From NCBI GenBank assembly GCA_017442865.1, contig JAFRXK010000041.1, positions 1 to 43,093 on the forward strand: a DNA stretch of 43,093 bases, written 5' to 3'. The DNA comes from Lachnospiraceae bacterium (GTDB taxonomy: Bacteria; Bacillota; Clostridia; Lachnospirales; Lachnospiraceae). The position numbers were made by a program, and so were the translations under genes. The notes under the pieces were generated by a model. The model made no database searches. It was not told the DNA's origin and saw only the letters and a list, made by a program, of their open reading frames with translations. Below, one piece after another: positions 14,806 through 24,445 of the stretch (positions are counted from its first letter, which is position 1; each line of letters opens with the position of its first letter).

Positions 14806-17163
14806 CTACTCTATTCCCCGCAGGAAATGTCCCTTTGTATATTTCTCATTTTCAATCTCAACATGCTCATTAAGCACAAAGCATCTGTAATATAAGTCAA
14901 TAATCTTAGAGCACTCTGCGCCATCCTCTATCGTAAAATCAAGTCTTACCGCTCTTGGAGAAAGCCTCTCAACCTTCTGTCTGCATCCCGCCAAGGATGT
15001 ACATACACTATTATATAACATATTATAACAAAATGTACACTTATTCTTGACTGGAAATGACATTTGTTTTCTGTCTCTAATATAAATCTGCTGCGGCGTC
15101 TTCGAACACCCCATAGTGTTCTTCACAATACACTGGCTCGTCACCATAAGAGGCGTCCTTCCGTAAACAGGTATCTCGCTGCCGGTATGTCCTGCCCTCA
15201 AAAGTTCTCCAAAATTCAGCTCAGCAGGTATAACAAAATGATTTATACCCTGTCTCTGCAAATAAGCCTTTGAAAGGCTGTTGTATGCATACAATGAGCC
15301 TTCACCGATTATGCATCTGCAGTTTGTATTATCAATAAGCCACTGTGCCTCATCAATTGTCTTAACCGCCACCGCATCAAACCTGTCCGCAATATCAATA
15401 AAATATTTATCAAAAACATCCTTTGTGGAGCGTTCAAAAACCGCCGGCAAAACGTAAATACAGCCGATACCATATTTATGAACATAATCAACATATTCCA
15501 AAGCCTTCTGCGGTGGAAATGATGCACTGTCAAGATAAATATTATCCGCTTTGCCGCTTGCAACAGCCGTCTTAAGCTGCTGTGCGGTTTCTACATAAAT
15601 ATTGAAGTCAGGTTTACGACTTTTTTCGTCCTGCATATCCGGTGCATCAGCCCTGTCAAAACATTCGCTCTGTTTGACCGAAGCATCTGCATCATCAAAG
15701 CACTCGCTCTGCCTAACAGGAGCATCTGCATCACCAAAACACCTGCTCCGTGGAGTCAATATACTCTCTATGCCGGAATCCTCACTCTGAGAATCTGATA
15801 AGCCATCGCTTTCCGGAGCAACGCCCGGCTTTGTAGCCGTCCTTTTATATTCTGAAAGGACTGCCTCTTCAAGCCTTGCAATCGCAGTTCTTCTCAGTTC
15901 ATTGATATCCTTTACACTTACAAATATATTGTCATCAACATTCATTTCCAGCTTATTGAAAACATAATCCGTGCCGCCTGTCTTGGCAAGTCTTTTTTCT
16001 ATCTCCTCAGGAAGCATAGGTCTGTTTAACGCCTCCGTGACAATGCCGCCGCACTGTGTTACAAAGACATCTCCCAGACTTACCGTAAATTCAGCCTGTT
16101 TATTCTTTAAAAATGTCGCATAACCGCTGATTGCCAGCTTGTCTGCATTATTAATATATCTATCTTCGATATACTCTGTCAACGTCCTGTCGGTCTCCTT
16201 AAACGCCGGTTTTTCCTTAAAAGCCATCATGGACTTACCCTTAATGCCCCTTAAATAACCGTCTGTCTGACCGCCCCTGTCAAAAAGCTTCAGCAGCATA
16301 TCCTTATCTGCCTGTTCAACCCTGTAGTCCTTAGCGCCGCATTCAAGATACATATCCATATATTTTCTGTAAATACTTACAACTCCGGCAGTATAAACAG
16401 GACTCTTCATTCTGCCTTCTATCTTAAACGAATCAATACCTGCCTCCATAAGCTTTGGAAGCATGTCTATGGTACACATGTCCTTTAAGCTCAGCACATA
16501 ATTGTTCCCTCGCTCGGTCAGTACACGCCCATCCTCAGAAATGACATCATAAGGCAGGCGGCACGGCTGCGCGCATCTTCCGCGGTTGCCGCTTCTTCCA
16601 CCAATCATACTGCTCATAAGGCACTGCCCGGAATAGCAGTAACACATAGCGCCATGCACAAATGTCTCTATCTCTATATCAACATTGTCCTTAATATATT
16701 TTATGTCGCTTAAGCTAAGCTCTCTTGCAGTAACAATACGGACTGCCCCCATATCCTTCGCCCATCTTGCACCATCCGCTCCGGTAATCGTCATCTGCGT
16801 ACTTGCATGGAGCTTAAGCCCCGGAAACTCACGGTGCAAAAAGTCCATGACGCCGATATCCTGCACAATGACCGCATCAAGCCCCTGCTCATAATAAGGC
16901 AGAATATAAGAATAAAGCTCGCTTCTTATCTCATCTTCTTTAAAAAGCGTATTTACCGTAAGATACAGCTTCTTATCTCTTAAATGCGCATAATCAATCG
17001 CTTCTGCAATACAATCGGCTGACGTACTGTCCGCAAATGCTCTTGCGCCGAATTTTGTACCTCCGATATATACAGCGTCCGCTCCCGCCGCAAATGCCGC
17101 CTTTAAGCTCTCAAATGAACCTGCAGGCGCAAGAAGTTCATATTCATATTTTGTTTTATTCAT
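14806..17163 (-). CDS. U32-family protein (peptidase U32 / RlhA-like)
   Basis: U32 proteins were first called collagenase-like peptidases; characterised bacterial members mainly support hydroxylation of rRNA (RlhA) or tRNA (TrhP). The 785-residue protein starts YELLAPAGSFESLKAAFAAG and has the U32 signature at about residues 163-190 (ETFVHGAMCYCYSGQC, then GNRGRCAQPCRLPY) with its conserved cysteines. The long C-terminal half fits the RlhA type with a DUF3656-like region and ends with a Cys-containing segment. A 13-residue repeat (Cys-Phe-Asp, Ala-Asp-Ala) occurs three times at about 468-507 between domains, which is unusual. It is followed by the SEDS gene after eight bases. The exact RNA target is inferred from family only. 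Confidence 0.88.
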   Translation of the reverse strand: MNKTKYEYELLAPAGSFESLKAAFAAGADAVYIGGTKFGARAFADSTSADCIAEAIDYAHLRDKKLYLTVNTLFKEDEIRSELYSYILPYYEQGLDAVIVQDIGVMDFLHREFPGLKLHASTQMTITGADGARWAKDMGAVRIVTARELSLSDIKYIKDNVDIEIETFVHGAMCYCYSGQCLMSSMIGGRSGNRGRCAQPCRLPYDVISEDGRVLTERGNNYVLSLKDMCTIDMLPKLMEAGIDSFKIEGRMKSPVYTAGVVSIYRKYMDMYLECGAKDYRVEQADKDMLLKLFDRGGQTDGYLRGIKGKSMMAFKEKPAFKETDRTLTEYIEDRYINNADKLAISGYATFLKNKQAEFTVSLGDVFVTQCGGIVTEALNRPMLPEEIEKRLAKTGGTDYVFNKLEMNVDDNIFVSVKDINELRRTAIARLEEAVLSEYKRTATKPGVAPESDGLSDSQSEDSGIESILTPRSRCFGDADAPVRQSECFDDADASVKQSECFDRADAPDMQDEKSRKPDFNIYVETAQQLKTAVASGKADNIYLDSASFPPQKALEYVDYVHKYGIGCIYVLPAVFERSTKDVFDKYFIDIADRFDAVAVKTIDEAQWLIDNTNCRCIIGEGSLYAYNSLSKAYLQRQGINHFVIPAELNFGELLRAGHTGSEIPVYGRTPLMVTSQCIVKNTMGCSKTPQQIYIRDRKQMSFPVKNKCTFCYNMLYNSVCTSLAGCRQKVERLSPRAVRLDFTIEDGAECSKIIDLYYRCFVLNEHVEIENEKYTKGHFLRGIE
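15644..15757 (-). repeat. 39-bp tandem repeat within the U32 gene
   Basis: Three units start at 15644, 15683 and 15722, each beginning GCATC and sharing CTCGCTCTG-type cores; the third is incomplete. The 39-base period is exactly 13 codons, encoding variants of ADASVKQSECFDD. It sits between the U32 core and the C-terminal region. Confidence 0.9.
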
Positions 17164-17223
17164 AAGCTTAAACCTCCGCCTCCTGCCATGTTCCGCAACT
17201 TTTCTGCCATACAGCGTCAGAGC

Positions 17224-17322
17224 TCACACTCCAACGCTCTGATGACAGTTCACATCGCTTTATGGACGTCGTACTAAGTTGACACGTCCTCACACTCTAA
17301 CGCTCTGATGAAAGTTCACATC
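17224..17322. repeat. Two 33-bp direct repeats 66 bp apart, ruvB-U32 spacer
   Basis: Copies at 17224-17256 and 17290-17322 share the core AACGCTCTGATGA-AGTTCACATC and differ at two positions. They are separated by 33 bases. A partial inverted match (GCGTCAGAGC, about 17214) to the GCTCTGAT core precedes the first copy. There is no reading frame here; function unknown. Confidence 0.85.
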
Positions 17323-17342
17323 AAAAGTTACATGGAATAATA

Positions 17343-18344
17343 CTATTTTTCAGCCTTAATAAGCCCCAAATGCCTGTATGCAAGGTCGGTAAGCACACGT
17401 CCTCTCGGCGTGCGGCTTATAAAGCCGCATTTTAAAAGATAAGGTTCGTATACGTCTTCTATCGTACCAACATCCTCGCAAAGAGTTGCCGCAAGATTTT
17501 CAAGGCCGACAGGGCCGCCTCCAAACTTCTCATTCATGGCATTTAAAATGCCCCTGTCCACAGAATCAAGCCCGGCTTTATCCACATCCAGCGCATCCAG
17601 CGCATACTCGGCGGCATCCACCGATATGGTTCCGTCATATTTAATCTGGGCAAAATCACGCACTCTTTTAAGCAGCCTGTTGGCAAGACGCGGCGTTCCC
17701 CTTGAACGCGAGGCAATCTGCATAGCCGCCGCCTCATCAATATCAACATTTAAAACCTTCGCCGACTGCAGCACAATTCTTTTCAGTTCTTCCTTCTCAT
17801 AGTATTCCATCTTGTGAATCACGCCGAAACGGTCTCTTAACGGAGCGGTCAGAAGTCCCGCCCTTGTTGTAGCTCCGATAAGCGTAAATTTAGGCAAATC
17901 AAGCCTTATTGAGCGCGCTGCGGCGCCCTTACCGATAATAATATCTATAGCATAATCCTCCATCGCAGGATAAAGCACCTCTTCTACCTGCCTGTTGAGT
18001 CTGTGAATCTCATCAATAAAAAGTATATCCCCCTCACCGAGATTGCTTAAAATGGCTGCAATCTCGCCCGGCTTTTCAATTGCCGGACCTGCGGTAATCT
18101 TAAGATTCACACCCATCTCATTTGCAATAATTCCGGCGAGCGTAGTCTTTCCAAGTCCCGGCGGACCATAAAAAAGCACATGGTCAAGAGGCTCTCTTCT
18201 CTCCTTTGCCGCCTTAATATATATCTCTAAAACGTCCTTGACCTTTTCCTGTCCGACATAATCCTTAAGATGCTTCGGGCGCAGACTGTTCTCTATACCG
18301 GCATCCTCATGCGTAAATTCAGTTGAAATAATCCTCTTCTCCAT
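17343..18344 (-). CDS. ruvB: Holliday junction branch migration ATPase RuvB
   Basis: RuvB is the hexameric AAA+ motor that, with RuvA, drives branch migration of Holliday junctions. Walker A is GPPGLGKTT (residues 60-68), Walker B FIDEIHR (109-115), and the sensor/Arg region [18 protein letters not shown] and the C-terminal winged helix ([17 protein letters not shown]) are intact. Two starts are possible: an ATG at 18368 abutting the ruvA stop codon (TAAATG) without a binding site, or the ATG at 18344 with GGAGG eleven bases upstream. The second is preferred and gives 333 residues. It is coupled to ruvA. Confidence 0.96.
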   Translation of the reverse strand: MEKRIISTEFTHEDAGIENSLRPKHLKDYVGQEKVKDVLEIYIKAAKERREPLDHVLFYGPPGLGKTTLAGIIANEMGVNLKITAGPAIEKPGEIAAILSNLGEGDILFIDEIHRLNRQVEEVLYPAMEDYAIDIIIGKGAAARSIRLDLPKFTLIGATTRAGLLTAPLRDRFGVIHKMEYYEKEELKRIVLQSAKVLNVDIDEAAAMQIASRSRGTPRLANRLLKRVRDFAQIKYDGTISVDAAEYALDALDVDKAGLDSVDRGILNAMNEKFGGGPVGLENLAATLCEDVGTIEDVYEPYLLKCGFISRTPRGRVLTDLAYRHLGLIKAEK

Positions 18345-18368
18345 CTGATTTATGTCCTCCAAAATCAT

Positions 18369-18977
18369 TTAAAACATCAAAAGCTTTGACAATGCCTGTT
18401 TGATTACCTGTTCAACGTCCGCATCCGCCGTCTCAACCATATTCACAGCCCTGAAGGCCTCGCTCTGCGAATAACCTAATGCCACCAGTGCCATAACAGC
18501 CTCATCCTTAACCTTGCTGTCCACAGGAACATTAACTGCTGCAGTATGTTCACTCTTGATTCTAAATGCATCCTCAAGAGAAAGCTTGTCCTTCAATTCA
18601 ATAATAAGTCTCTGCGCTGTCTTTGCACCCACTCCCGGAGCCTTTGAAATAGCCTTTGCATCTCCTGCAAGTATGGCAAACCTCAAATCATCAGGCGTCA
18701 TCACCGACAGCACTGCCAGCGCACCCTTCGGTCCGATGCCGCTCACTCCTATAAGCAGCTTAAATACCTTCAAATCATCCCTGCTCATAAAGCCGTAAAG
18801 ATTCATCGCATCCTCTCTTATATAAAGATAAGTATAAATCTTCACCTCACTGCCCATCGACGGCAGCTGTGACAGCACTGAGCCGGGCACCTGAATATTG
18901 TACCCTATACCCGCCGTCTCAATGACAATCGTATTCTCATCTATCTCCGTAAGCCTTCCCTTTACATAAGAAATCAT
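18369..18977 (-). CDS. ruvA: Holliday junction DNA helicase subunit RuvA
   Basis: RuvA tetramers hold the Holliday junction in a square-planar form and load RuvB. The start is the ATG at 18977 (MISYVKGRL), with GGAGA seven bases upstream; the longer reading adds a non-homologous tail. It has the OB-fold N-terminus, two helix-hairpin-helix motifs (GVSGIGPKGA and APGVGAKTAQ) and a short C-terminal RuvB-binding domain with ALVALGYSQSEA. Length 202 residues is standard. No ruvC is seen next to it in this window. Confidence 0.97.
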   Translation of the reverse strand: MISYVKGRLTEIDENTIVIETAGIGYNIQVPGSVLSQLPSMGSEVKIYTYLYIREDAMNLYGFMSRDDLKVFKLLIGVSGIGPKGALAVLSVMTPDDLRFAILAGDAKAISKAPGVGAKTAQRLIIELKDKLSLEDAFRIKSEHTAAVNVPVDSKVKDEAVMALVALGYSQSEAFRAVNMVETADADVEQVIKQALSKLLMF

Positions 18978-19108
18978 AAATATCTCCAATCTCTCTATAT
19001 GTCGCACAAAACCCGCAGCTACATTTGTCTGCATTCATAAGTCTGTATTTGCAGTTTTCGCAATCCTAAGTATTCATGTGTAATATCCCTACGTCAAACT
19101 TAATATTT

Positions 19109-19137
19109 AGTATATCACATTTATACTTTCTAATCAA
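19109..19137 (-). promoter_or_regulatory. Predicted promoter of ruvA-ruvB
   Basis: On the minus strand TTGATT (19132-19137), 17 bases and TATACT (19109-19114) lie about 130 bases before ruvA. A LexA-type operator was looked for in 18978-19272 and not recognised. Confidence 0.6.
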
Positions 19138-19166
19138 CATATTCGTACAAATGTTCTAAAGCAATC

Positions 19167-19195
19167 TTGACAACAAACCTCGATTCAACTAAATT
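19167..19195 (+). promoter_or_regulatory. Predicted promoter of the YprB-like nuclease gene
   Basis: TTGACA (19167-19172), a 17-base spacer and TAAATT (19190-19195) precede the ATG at 19273. It is divergent from the ruvA promoter within a 295-base spacer that holds no gene. Confidence 0.5.
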
Positions 19196-19272
19196 AGTAT
19201 TATTAAATGCATCACTTTTGTCGCTTTAGCAAAACACAAATACAACTATTCTTCAACCATAAAGGATACAAT

Positions 19273-20415
19273 ATGATTACAATTACAGAACCGATTAATC
19301 CAATTACATATGACCTGTCAAGGCACGGCAAGCCTGAAGACATATTGTTTTTTGATATTGAAACCACTGGTTTATCGCCTGATTACTGCACAATCTATCT
19401 TATAGGATGTGTTTTTTATTCCGACGGGCAGTGGTATTTGAAGCAGTTCTTTGCCGAAAGTCCTGCTGCGGAGGGCGAGATACTGTTTCATTTCTTCACC
19501 ATGCTCTCAAAATATTCCGTACTGATTCATTTTAACGGCGATACCTTTGACATACCTTTTATAAACAAGCGTGCGGCAAGGCTTAATATACCGCACGCGG
19601 CAAATGAATTTGAAAGCCTGGACATTTACCGCAAGATAAAGCCTTACAAGAAGCTGCTCGGTATTCCGGACTGCAGACAAAAAACCATTGAAAAGCTGCT
19701 CGGCATTCACCGTGAGGACATTTTTAACGGGGGACAGCTTATAGAGGTCTACAAGGATTATCTTGCGACCCGTGACGAGCGTGGAAAGCAGTTTTTGCTG
19801 TTGCACAACGCAGATGACCTGCGCGGCATGCCTGCGCTGCTTCCGGCACTTTATTATGCCAGACTGTTTGAGGGCGATTATACAATTAAAAATATTTCTG
19901 TCGAGGATTACAGTAAAAACAATATTCCGGATGAGGAAAGCGCAACAGGCACAATTTCCAACTTAGAATATGGGAAAAATGCCGGACAGCTTACCTTCAC
20001 AATAGAATTTGAGGACATTGACCTGCCCACGCTGCTTAGCATTGCAGACAACGACGACTACACAATTACAGCAAAAGACAACATTATGAACGTCACCATA
20101 AATGTCATAAATGGTGAGCTGAAGCATTTTTTCAGTGATTATAAAAATTATTTCTATCTTCCCGACGAGGACATTGCAATACATAAGAGCGTGGCTGAAT
20201 TTGTGGACAAGGAGCACAAAAAAAGAGCCACAGCCAAGAACTGCTATACGAAGAAAAGCGGATGCTTTATCCCTGCTTTCGGTATGATAAATCAGCCGCT
20301 GTTCTATCACGAATACCCGCTGAAGCATGGATATGTTTTGTTTGATGAGAATATGCTTTCAGACATGGATTTTCTTTTTGATTACTGTGATAGCATGATT
20401 AAAAGCATTAAATAA
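19273..20415 (+). CDS. YprB-like ribonuclease H-fold exonuclease
   Basis: The N-terminal 210 residues form a DEDD-type ribonuclease H-like exonuclease domain as in Bacillus YprB. Visible metal-binding candidates are Asp28 and Glu30 (FFDIETTG), Asp90/Asp93 (HFNGDTFDIPF) and His178/Asp182 (HNADDL). The C-terminal 170 residues carry no motif I recognise; YprB proteins usually have a TPR-like tail, which is not evident here. The start is the ATG at 19273 with AAAGGA upstream; an earlier in-frame ATG at 19207 lacks one. Length is 380 residues. It is a single gene on the plus strand, divergent from ruvAB, so a DNA or RNA repair role is only a guess. Confidence 0.8.
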   Translation: MITITEPINPITYDLSRHGKPEDILFFDIETTGLSPDYCTIYLIGCVFYSDGQWYLKQFFAESPAAEGEILFHFFTMLSKYSVLIHFNGDTFDIPFINKRAARLNIPHAANEFESLDIYRKIKPYKKLLGIPDCRQKTIEKLLGIHREDIFNGGQLIEVYKDYLATRDERGKQFLLLHNADDLRGMPALLPALYYARLFEGDYTIKNISVEDYSKNNIPDEESATGTISNLEYGKNAGQLTFTIEFEDIDLPTLLSIADNDDYTITAKDNIMNVTINVINGELKHFFSDYKNYFYLPDEDIAIHKSVAEFVDKEHKKRATAKNCYTKKSGCFIPAFGMINQPLFYHEYPLKHGYVLFDENMLSDMDFLFDYCDSMIKSIK

Positions 20416-20418
20416 TAC

Positions 20419-20468
20419 GCACCATAAAAACTGCCGGCAAAGATTAAAGCCGGCAGTTTTTATGGTGC
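20419..20468. terminator. Bidirectional terminator, 20-bp perfect stem
   Basis: The arms 20419-20438 and 20449-20468 are perfectly complementary over 20 bases (core CTGCCGGC, flanked by A5 and T5 runs) around a 10-base loop. It separates two convergent genes and can act on both strands. Confidence 0.92.
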
Positions 20469-20479
20469 TTTTTGTACAT

Positions 20480-21319
20480 TTATTTAAACACCTGAAACAG
20501 CACAATTCCCAGGACGCATATAATGCTTCCGGCGAGATTAAGCCTTGAGCGTTTCTCTTTTCTTATAATTCCTATCAAAAACAGAGATACGAGTATCATA
20601 GGCTGTATAAATGAGTAATTTGTAAGACTTATCGCTATGATTGCATTTTCCAGCAGCATTCCTATCGTGTTTGGAATACGTGCAAGTATAACTATTAAAG
20701 CACCCCTGCGGTTTTTGTCGGATATCGCATGAATCGAAACCTTAAAAAGCATTATCAAAGCTACAATAATCATTGCAGGAAGAAGCTGCATTATTGACGA
20801 GGCGTATGGTGAAAAGGCTTTTATCACTATGCCATACCCGAATTTGGATAAAAGGTAAAGCGCCAGCGGGATAATTATGGATTTGTAATCGACCTTTCCC
20901 TCCCTGCCCGACCTTGCTATGCAAACGAGTCCGACTGTAGTCACCATAATGCAGGCAATACTTATGATTTTCAGTTCTGCGCCAAAAATAACATCGCTTA
21001 AATATGAAGCGAAAAGCGTTATACCCAGCCATGCCTTAAGCTCAAATGCAGTAAGCTGCTTCAAAACGACGGCACTCATCTGAAATTCAAGCATTTTGCA
21101 GGCAGCCACCAGAATGATTGCCAGAAATGACTGCCATGTAAATGCGAAGCTTATCTTTTGAAACGGCAGGCTGAATGCAAGAAAAACCGACATTGACGAG
21201 CACATAAGAAATGTAAACTCATCCGATGTAAATTTTGCTTCGGACACCGCATATTTATCACTGAGTGATGTTATTGTATAGCAGACTGTAACCGCTAACA
21301 TCATTATAACTGCGCTCAT
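20480..21319 (-). CDS. EamA/DMT-superfamily transporter
   Basis: This 279-residue hydrophobic protein has about nine to ten predicted transmembrane segments in two halves and a basic loop near the C-terminus (IIRKEKRSRLNLAGS), the pattern of EamA-type drug/metabolite transporters. Substrate is not readable from the sequence. Its ATG follows the beta-glucuronidase stop codon after two bases, so translation is coupled and it may move a product or substrate of that enzyme. An alternative is an unrelated metabolite exporter that happens to be in the transcript. Confidence 0.75.
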   Translation of the reverse strand: MSAVIMMLAVTVCYTITSLSDKYAVSEAKFTSDEFTFLMCSSMSVFLAFSLPFQKISFAFTWQSFLAIILVAACKMLEFQMSAVVLKQLTAFELKAWLGITLFASYLSDVIFGAELKIISIACIMVTTVGLVCIARSGREGKVDYKSIIIPLALYLLSKFGYGIVIKAFSPYASSIMQLLPAMIIVALIMLFKVSIHAISDKNRRGALIVILARIPNTIGMLLENAIIAISLTNYSFIQPMILVSLFLIGIIRKEKRSRLNLAGSIICVLGIVLFQVFK

Positions 21320-21321
21320 TT

Positions 21322-23064
21322 TTATTTCCCTTCAAGCGAATGATAGAATTCCTGCAAAACGTAGAATGCAGGCTTTCTGTGTGTTTTGTCTGCAGAAAGC
21401 AGACCCTTTGTGTTGTAGTATTTCTGGATTGCACTCGTCCTTCGAGGACATCTGAAATCATAGAGAATCCACGGCGTCATGCCTTTAATGTATGGTATCT
21501 GACGAATATTTTCGGTCTGCTGTTCATATACATACGCCTGGTAGTCCTCCGTGCCCTTATCCGTAATTGTTCCCCTGAAGCCGCTAAGCGCATCCGCTCC
21601 GAACTCAGTTATGATAACAGGCTTTTTAGGCGCGCTGTTTTTAAAAAGTTCCGGCAGCCTGCTCCATTCGGCAGTATACCAGCCGACGTATTCATTTATA
21701 CCGATAATATCAAGATACTGCTCAAGCCTGTCCTCTATTTTATTTTTCTGCGAGTTTACAAGGCAGGCAGCAGAAACCATTCGTGTAGGATCCTCGCTAT
21801 GAGCACTCTTTGCAAGTCCGCCCATAAACTTAAGCCTTACATCAGTGTCCTGATTTTCATTTCCCACAGACCAGATTATTACGCTCGCACGGTTAAAATC
21901 ACGTCTTATAAGCTCCTTTAGCTGGTTCTCGGCGTCACAGTAGGAAGCATCGGATTCAAACTGAATATCCCAGTAAACAGGAACCTCCTCCCAAAGCATA
22001 ATTCCGAGCTTGTCTGCAAGCTGTGCCATTCTCTCGCTGTGCGGATAATGTGCAACTCTCATGAAATTGCATCCAAGCTCCTTTGCAATGCGAATGTTTT
22101 CAATTCTCTCATTATCCGTAAGTGCCTTGCCGTTAAATACACTTTCCTCGTGAGCGCTTACGCCCCTGAGAAAAACAGGCTCTCCGTTTATGAAAATATC
22201 GGTTCCCCTGACACATATCTCACGAAAGCCGACTTTATCTGTAACTTTGTCACCCGCACATTCAAGCGAAACATCATAAAGCTTTGGATTTTCAGGCGAC
22301 CACAATTCAGGCTCTGCCTCAAAGCTAAGAGCTCCTTTTCCGTTTTCAATCTCTATTTCCTTTGAGACTCCAAGCTCATCTATTGTAAGCTTCGCCTTTC
22401 CGGTATAATCACAGGATATTAATACATCTGTTTTAATCTGTCCAAAGCCGCTGTCAGGCACAAGCGCTATCCTGAAATCCCTGATATGTAACTTCGGCAC
22501 ACGGTAAATGTCTATATCACGGTAAACGCCTCCGTAGTTGAACCAGTCCGTATTCATTGCAGGAGCTTGCTCAGGACGCCTTGTATTATCGACCTGAATA
22601 AATATCCTGTTCTTATGCTGGAGATACTCTGTAATGTCAAAATAGCAAGGCGTTGAGCCACCACGATGCATTCCAACATATTTTTTATTTATAAATACGC
22701 GGCAGATATAATTTGCTGCGCCTATCTTCAAAATCACTCGCTCATCGTCACTTTGTGCAGCATACATAAATGTTCTGGTAAACACCATGCTGCCCTCATA
22801 AAGCATAAACATTTTATCAGTCGTATTCCAGCAGCACGGCAGCTTCATCATGTCCCACTCATCAAAGGAATAGTCGATAGGCAGAGTATTGCCATGTTCA
22901 TCATAATATACTTCCTCAAACCACTTGCCTCTTAAAAATGTATCGTACTGGTCATACGCATAGTGCCACTGACCATTCAGTGATTCTTTCTTTCTGAATC
23001 GGTCATAAATCATACTTTCCGAAGTGGCTTTCTTCTCATAAAAAACGTTTTCGATAGGTCCCAT
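21322..23064 (-). CDS. Glycoside hydrolase family 2, probable beta-glucuronidase
   Basis: GH2 enzymes remove beta-linked terminal sugars. The 580-residue protein has the GH2 order of sugar-binding, Ig-like and TIM-barrel domains. The predicted acid/base is Glu403 (WSVGNENQD) and the nucleophile Glu487 (IITEFGADA). Asn551-x-Lys553 (YYNTKGLLS) matches the NxK motif that binds the glucuronate carboxylate in beta-glucuronidases, which favours that specificity over beta-galactosidase. The length also fits the compact glucuronidases. No signal peptide is visible, so it is cytoplasmic. GGAGT precedes the ATG at 23064. It sits between a C39/BtrH-like protein and a coupled transporter. Confidence 0.82.
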   Translation of the reverse strand: MGPIENVFYEKKATSESMIYDRFRKKESLNGQWHYAYDQYDTFLRGKWFEEVYYDEHGNTLPIDYSFDEWDMMKLPCCWNTTDKMFMLYEGSMVFTRTFMYAAQSDDERVILKIGAANYICRVFINKKYVGMHRGGSTPCYFDITEYLQHKNRIFIQVDNTRRPEQAPAMNTDWFNYGGVYRDIDIYRVPKLHIRDFRIALVPDSGFGQIKTDVLISCDYTGKAKLTIDELGVSKEIEIENGKGALSFEAEPELWSPENPKLYDVSLECAGDKVTDKVGFREICVRGTDIFINGEPVFLRGVSAHEESVFNGKALTDNERIENIRIAKELGCNFMRVAHYPHSERMAQLADKLGIMLWEEVPVYWDIQFESDASYCDAENQLKELIRRDFNRASVIIWSVGNENQDTDVRLKFMGGLAKSAHSEDPTRMVSAACLVNSQKNKIEDRLEQYLDIIGINEYVGWYTAEWSRLPELFKNSAPKKPVIITEFGADALSGFRGTITDKGTEDYQAYVYEQQTENIRQIPYIKGMTPWILYDFRCPRRTSAIQKYYNTKGLLSADKTHRKPAFYVLQEFYHSLEGK

Positions 23065-23087
23065 AGCTTTACACTCCTTTATATTAA

Positions 23088-23693
23088 TTATACCGGCTTA
23101 TATATAACCAGCCCGCCTTTTCTCTCATATCCTGTATTCCACAGATTATTAAAGTCAACCCAGTTGCCTTCGCTGTAAGTCGCAGTCTTAACCATAAACT
23201 CATCTTCAAGGCTTTCATATCCCGTGATAAGGAACCAGTGCCATATATAATCCTCCAGAGATTTATCCTTATGCTGCAATATAAGACACGGTATCGGATA
23301 ACCATTATCAATCTGTTCTGAAATGACCTTCTTTGCTTCATATACATCCCTGTTTCCATCAAACGGTTCCATTTTCAGGCTGCAGTCAGGCTTCACTTCT
23401 TCAATATACTCTGTAAAGCCATCAATATAAAGCTTAAGAGTGTCAACTCCCATCCATCTTGGCCTGAGATATGGCTTCATGACTGTCGAAAATCTAATAT
23501 AATCATCTTTAGTAATACTGTTGATATCATATGGATATAAGCCCTTCGTTATATTATGCATATCAAAGTATATGCTGCTGTCACATGCAGTTGCTGCAGC
23601 ACAGCCGCCCTTCTTCATCATAATATCACGAAACCAGTCCTGACAACCGCCATACGAATCGCCTATATAAAAATAATCAATTTCTTTCTTCAT
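23088..23693 (-). CDS. C39/BtrH-like cysteine peptidase-fold protein, function unknown
   Basis: I do not recognise a characterised homologue. The 201-residue protein has the layout of a papain-like C39 or BtrH_N fold: a Gly-Gly-Cys segment near the N-terminus ([14 protein letters not shown]) as a possible nucleophile and a later His ([10 protein letters not shown]) followed by a Trp/Asp-rich C-terminus ([13 protein letters not shown]). There is no signal peptide. The start is taken as the ATG at 23693; a TTG six codons upstream is possible. It lies between the YbaK-type gene and the beta-glucuronidase with short spacings on both sides, so it is probably in the same transcript. Confidence 0.6.
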   Translation of the reverse strand: MKKEIDYFYIGDSYGGCQDWFRDIMMKKGGCAAATACDSSIYFDMHNITKGLYPYDINSITKDDYIRFSTVMKPYLRPRWMGVDTLKLYIDGFTEYIEEVKPDCSLKMEPFDGNRDVYEAKKVISEQIDNGYPIPCLILQHKDKSLEDYIWHWFLITGYESLEDEFMVKTATYSEGNWVDFNNLWNTGYERKGGLVIYKPV

Positions 23694-23726
23694 CTTAACC
23701 CCGTTTTCCAAGCCAGATACTATATA

Positions 23727-24272
23727 TTATTCATTTCCTACAAGCTTAACAACCGTCATATCGTGCTTCAGTGCCTTAAGAACCACGCCAAACATATCCT
23801 CCGTCTTTATCTTAAGACTCGATGTATTTATACACGGATGGCATCCAACATACTCTTCCTTCAAAATATCCTCGTCAACCAGCAGTCTTACAGCATCCTC
23901 CCTGTCATTTATAAGTCCCATAATACTTACCGAGCCGGGCGTAATATCAAGATACTTCTCCATGTCCTCCGCGCCGGCAAACGACAGCCTTGCACTTCCA
24001 ATCTGGTGTGACAACTCCTTTGTCTTAAACACCTTATCTCCGGGAATCATAAGAAGATAAAAATTTGTCTTCTGGCGATTGCACAAAAATAAATTCTTGC
24101 ATATCTGCGCTCCCAAAACTCGGTCTATCTCTTCGCAAACCTCCATATTTGTCGCTTCCTCATGGTCCACACGCCAGTATTCGACGCCCAGAGAATCAAG
24201 TAAATCATAAGTTCTTATTTCTTTATCAAGCCTGCCCTCATTACTTTCAGGCCTGCCCTTAACTAATTCCAT
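23727..24272 (-). CDS. YbaK/ProX-type aminoacyl-tRNA deacylase
   Basis: This family, related to the editing domain of prolyl-tRNA synthetase, hydrolyses mischarged tRNA such as Ala-tRNA(Pro) (PrdX/ProXp-ala). The 181-residue protein has the conserved Lys segment (LMIPGDKVFKTKELS) and the C-terminal GCHPCINTSSLKI block. It is cytosolic. It leads the minus-strand group followed by the C39/BtrH-like gene, beta-glucuronidase and transporter; no functional link to them is apparent. Confidence 0.85.
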   Translation of the reverse strand: MELVKGRPESNEGRLDKEIRTYDLLDSLGVEYWRVDHEEATNMEVCEEIDRVLGAQICKNLFLCNRQKTNFYLLMIPGDKVFKTKELSHQIGSARLSFAGAEDMEKYLDITPGSVSIMGLINDREDAVRLLVDEDILKEEYVGCHPCINTSSLKIKTEDMFGVVLKALKHDMTVVKLVGNE

Positions 24273-24396
24273 AATTCCTCCGAAAAATCATTTAATTTTA
24301 TCGCTATAAAAAATATTTACCTTTAACATATCTTTTATTGAAGTAAATTTGCAGTCACACTATTCTCCTGTCTGCTAATATATTTCTATGTACAAA

Positions 24397-24422
24397 TCGC
24401 CCGCAATTTTAAAACTGCGGGC
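24397..24422 (-). terminator. Intrinsic terminator after the S1 protein gene
   Basis: CGCCCGCA (24397-24404) pairs with TGCGGGCG (24415-24422); the AT-rich centre can pair further. On the minus strand it is followed by ATTTGT. It ends the flavoprotein-cmk-ispH-S1 transcript. Confidence 0.75.
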
Positions 24423-24445
24423 GAAAGCTTGAACATTATAATAAA

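Noticed and set aside
17224..17322. Possible two-repeat CRISPR (33-bp repeat, 33-bp spacer)
   Set aside because: Only two imperfect copies, no cas genes, no leader, and the core lacks CRISPR-repeat features; treated as an ordinary direct repeat.
18978..19272. LexA-type operator between ruvA and the YprB-like gene
   Set aside because: No convincing SOS box was found by eye on either strand.
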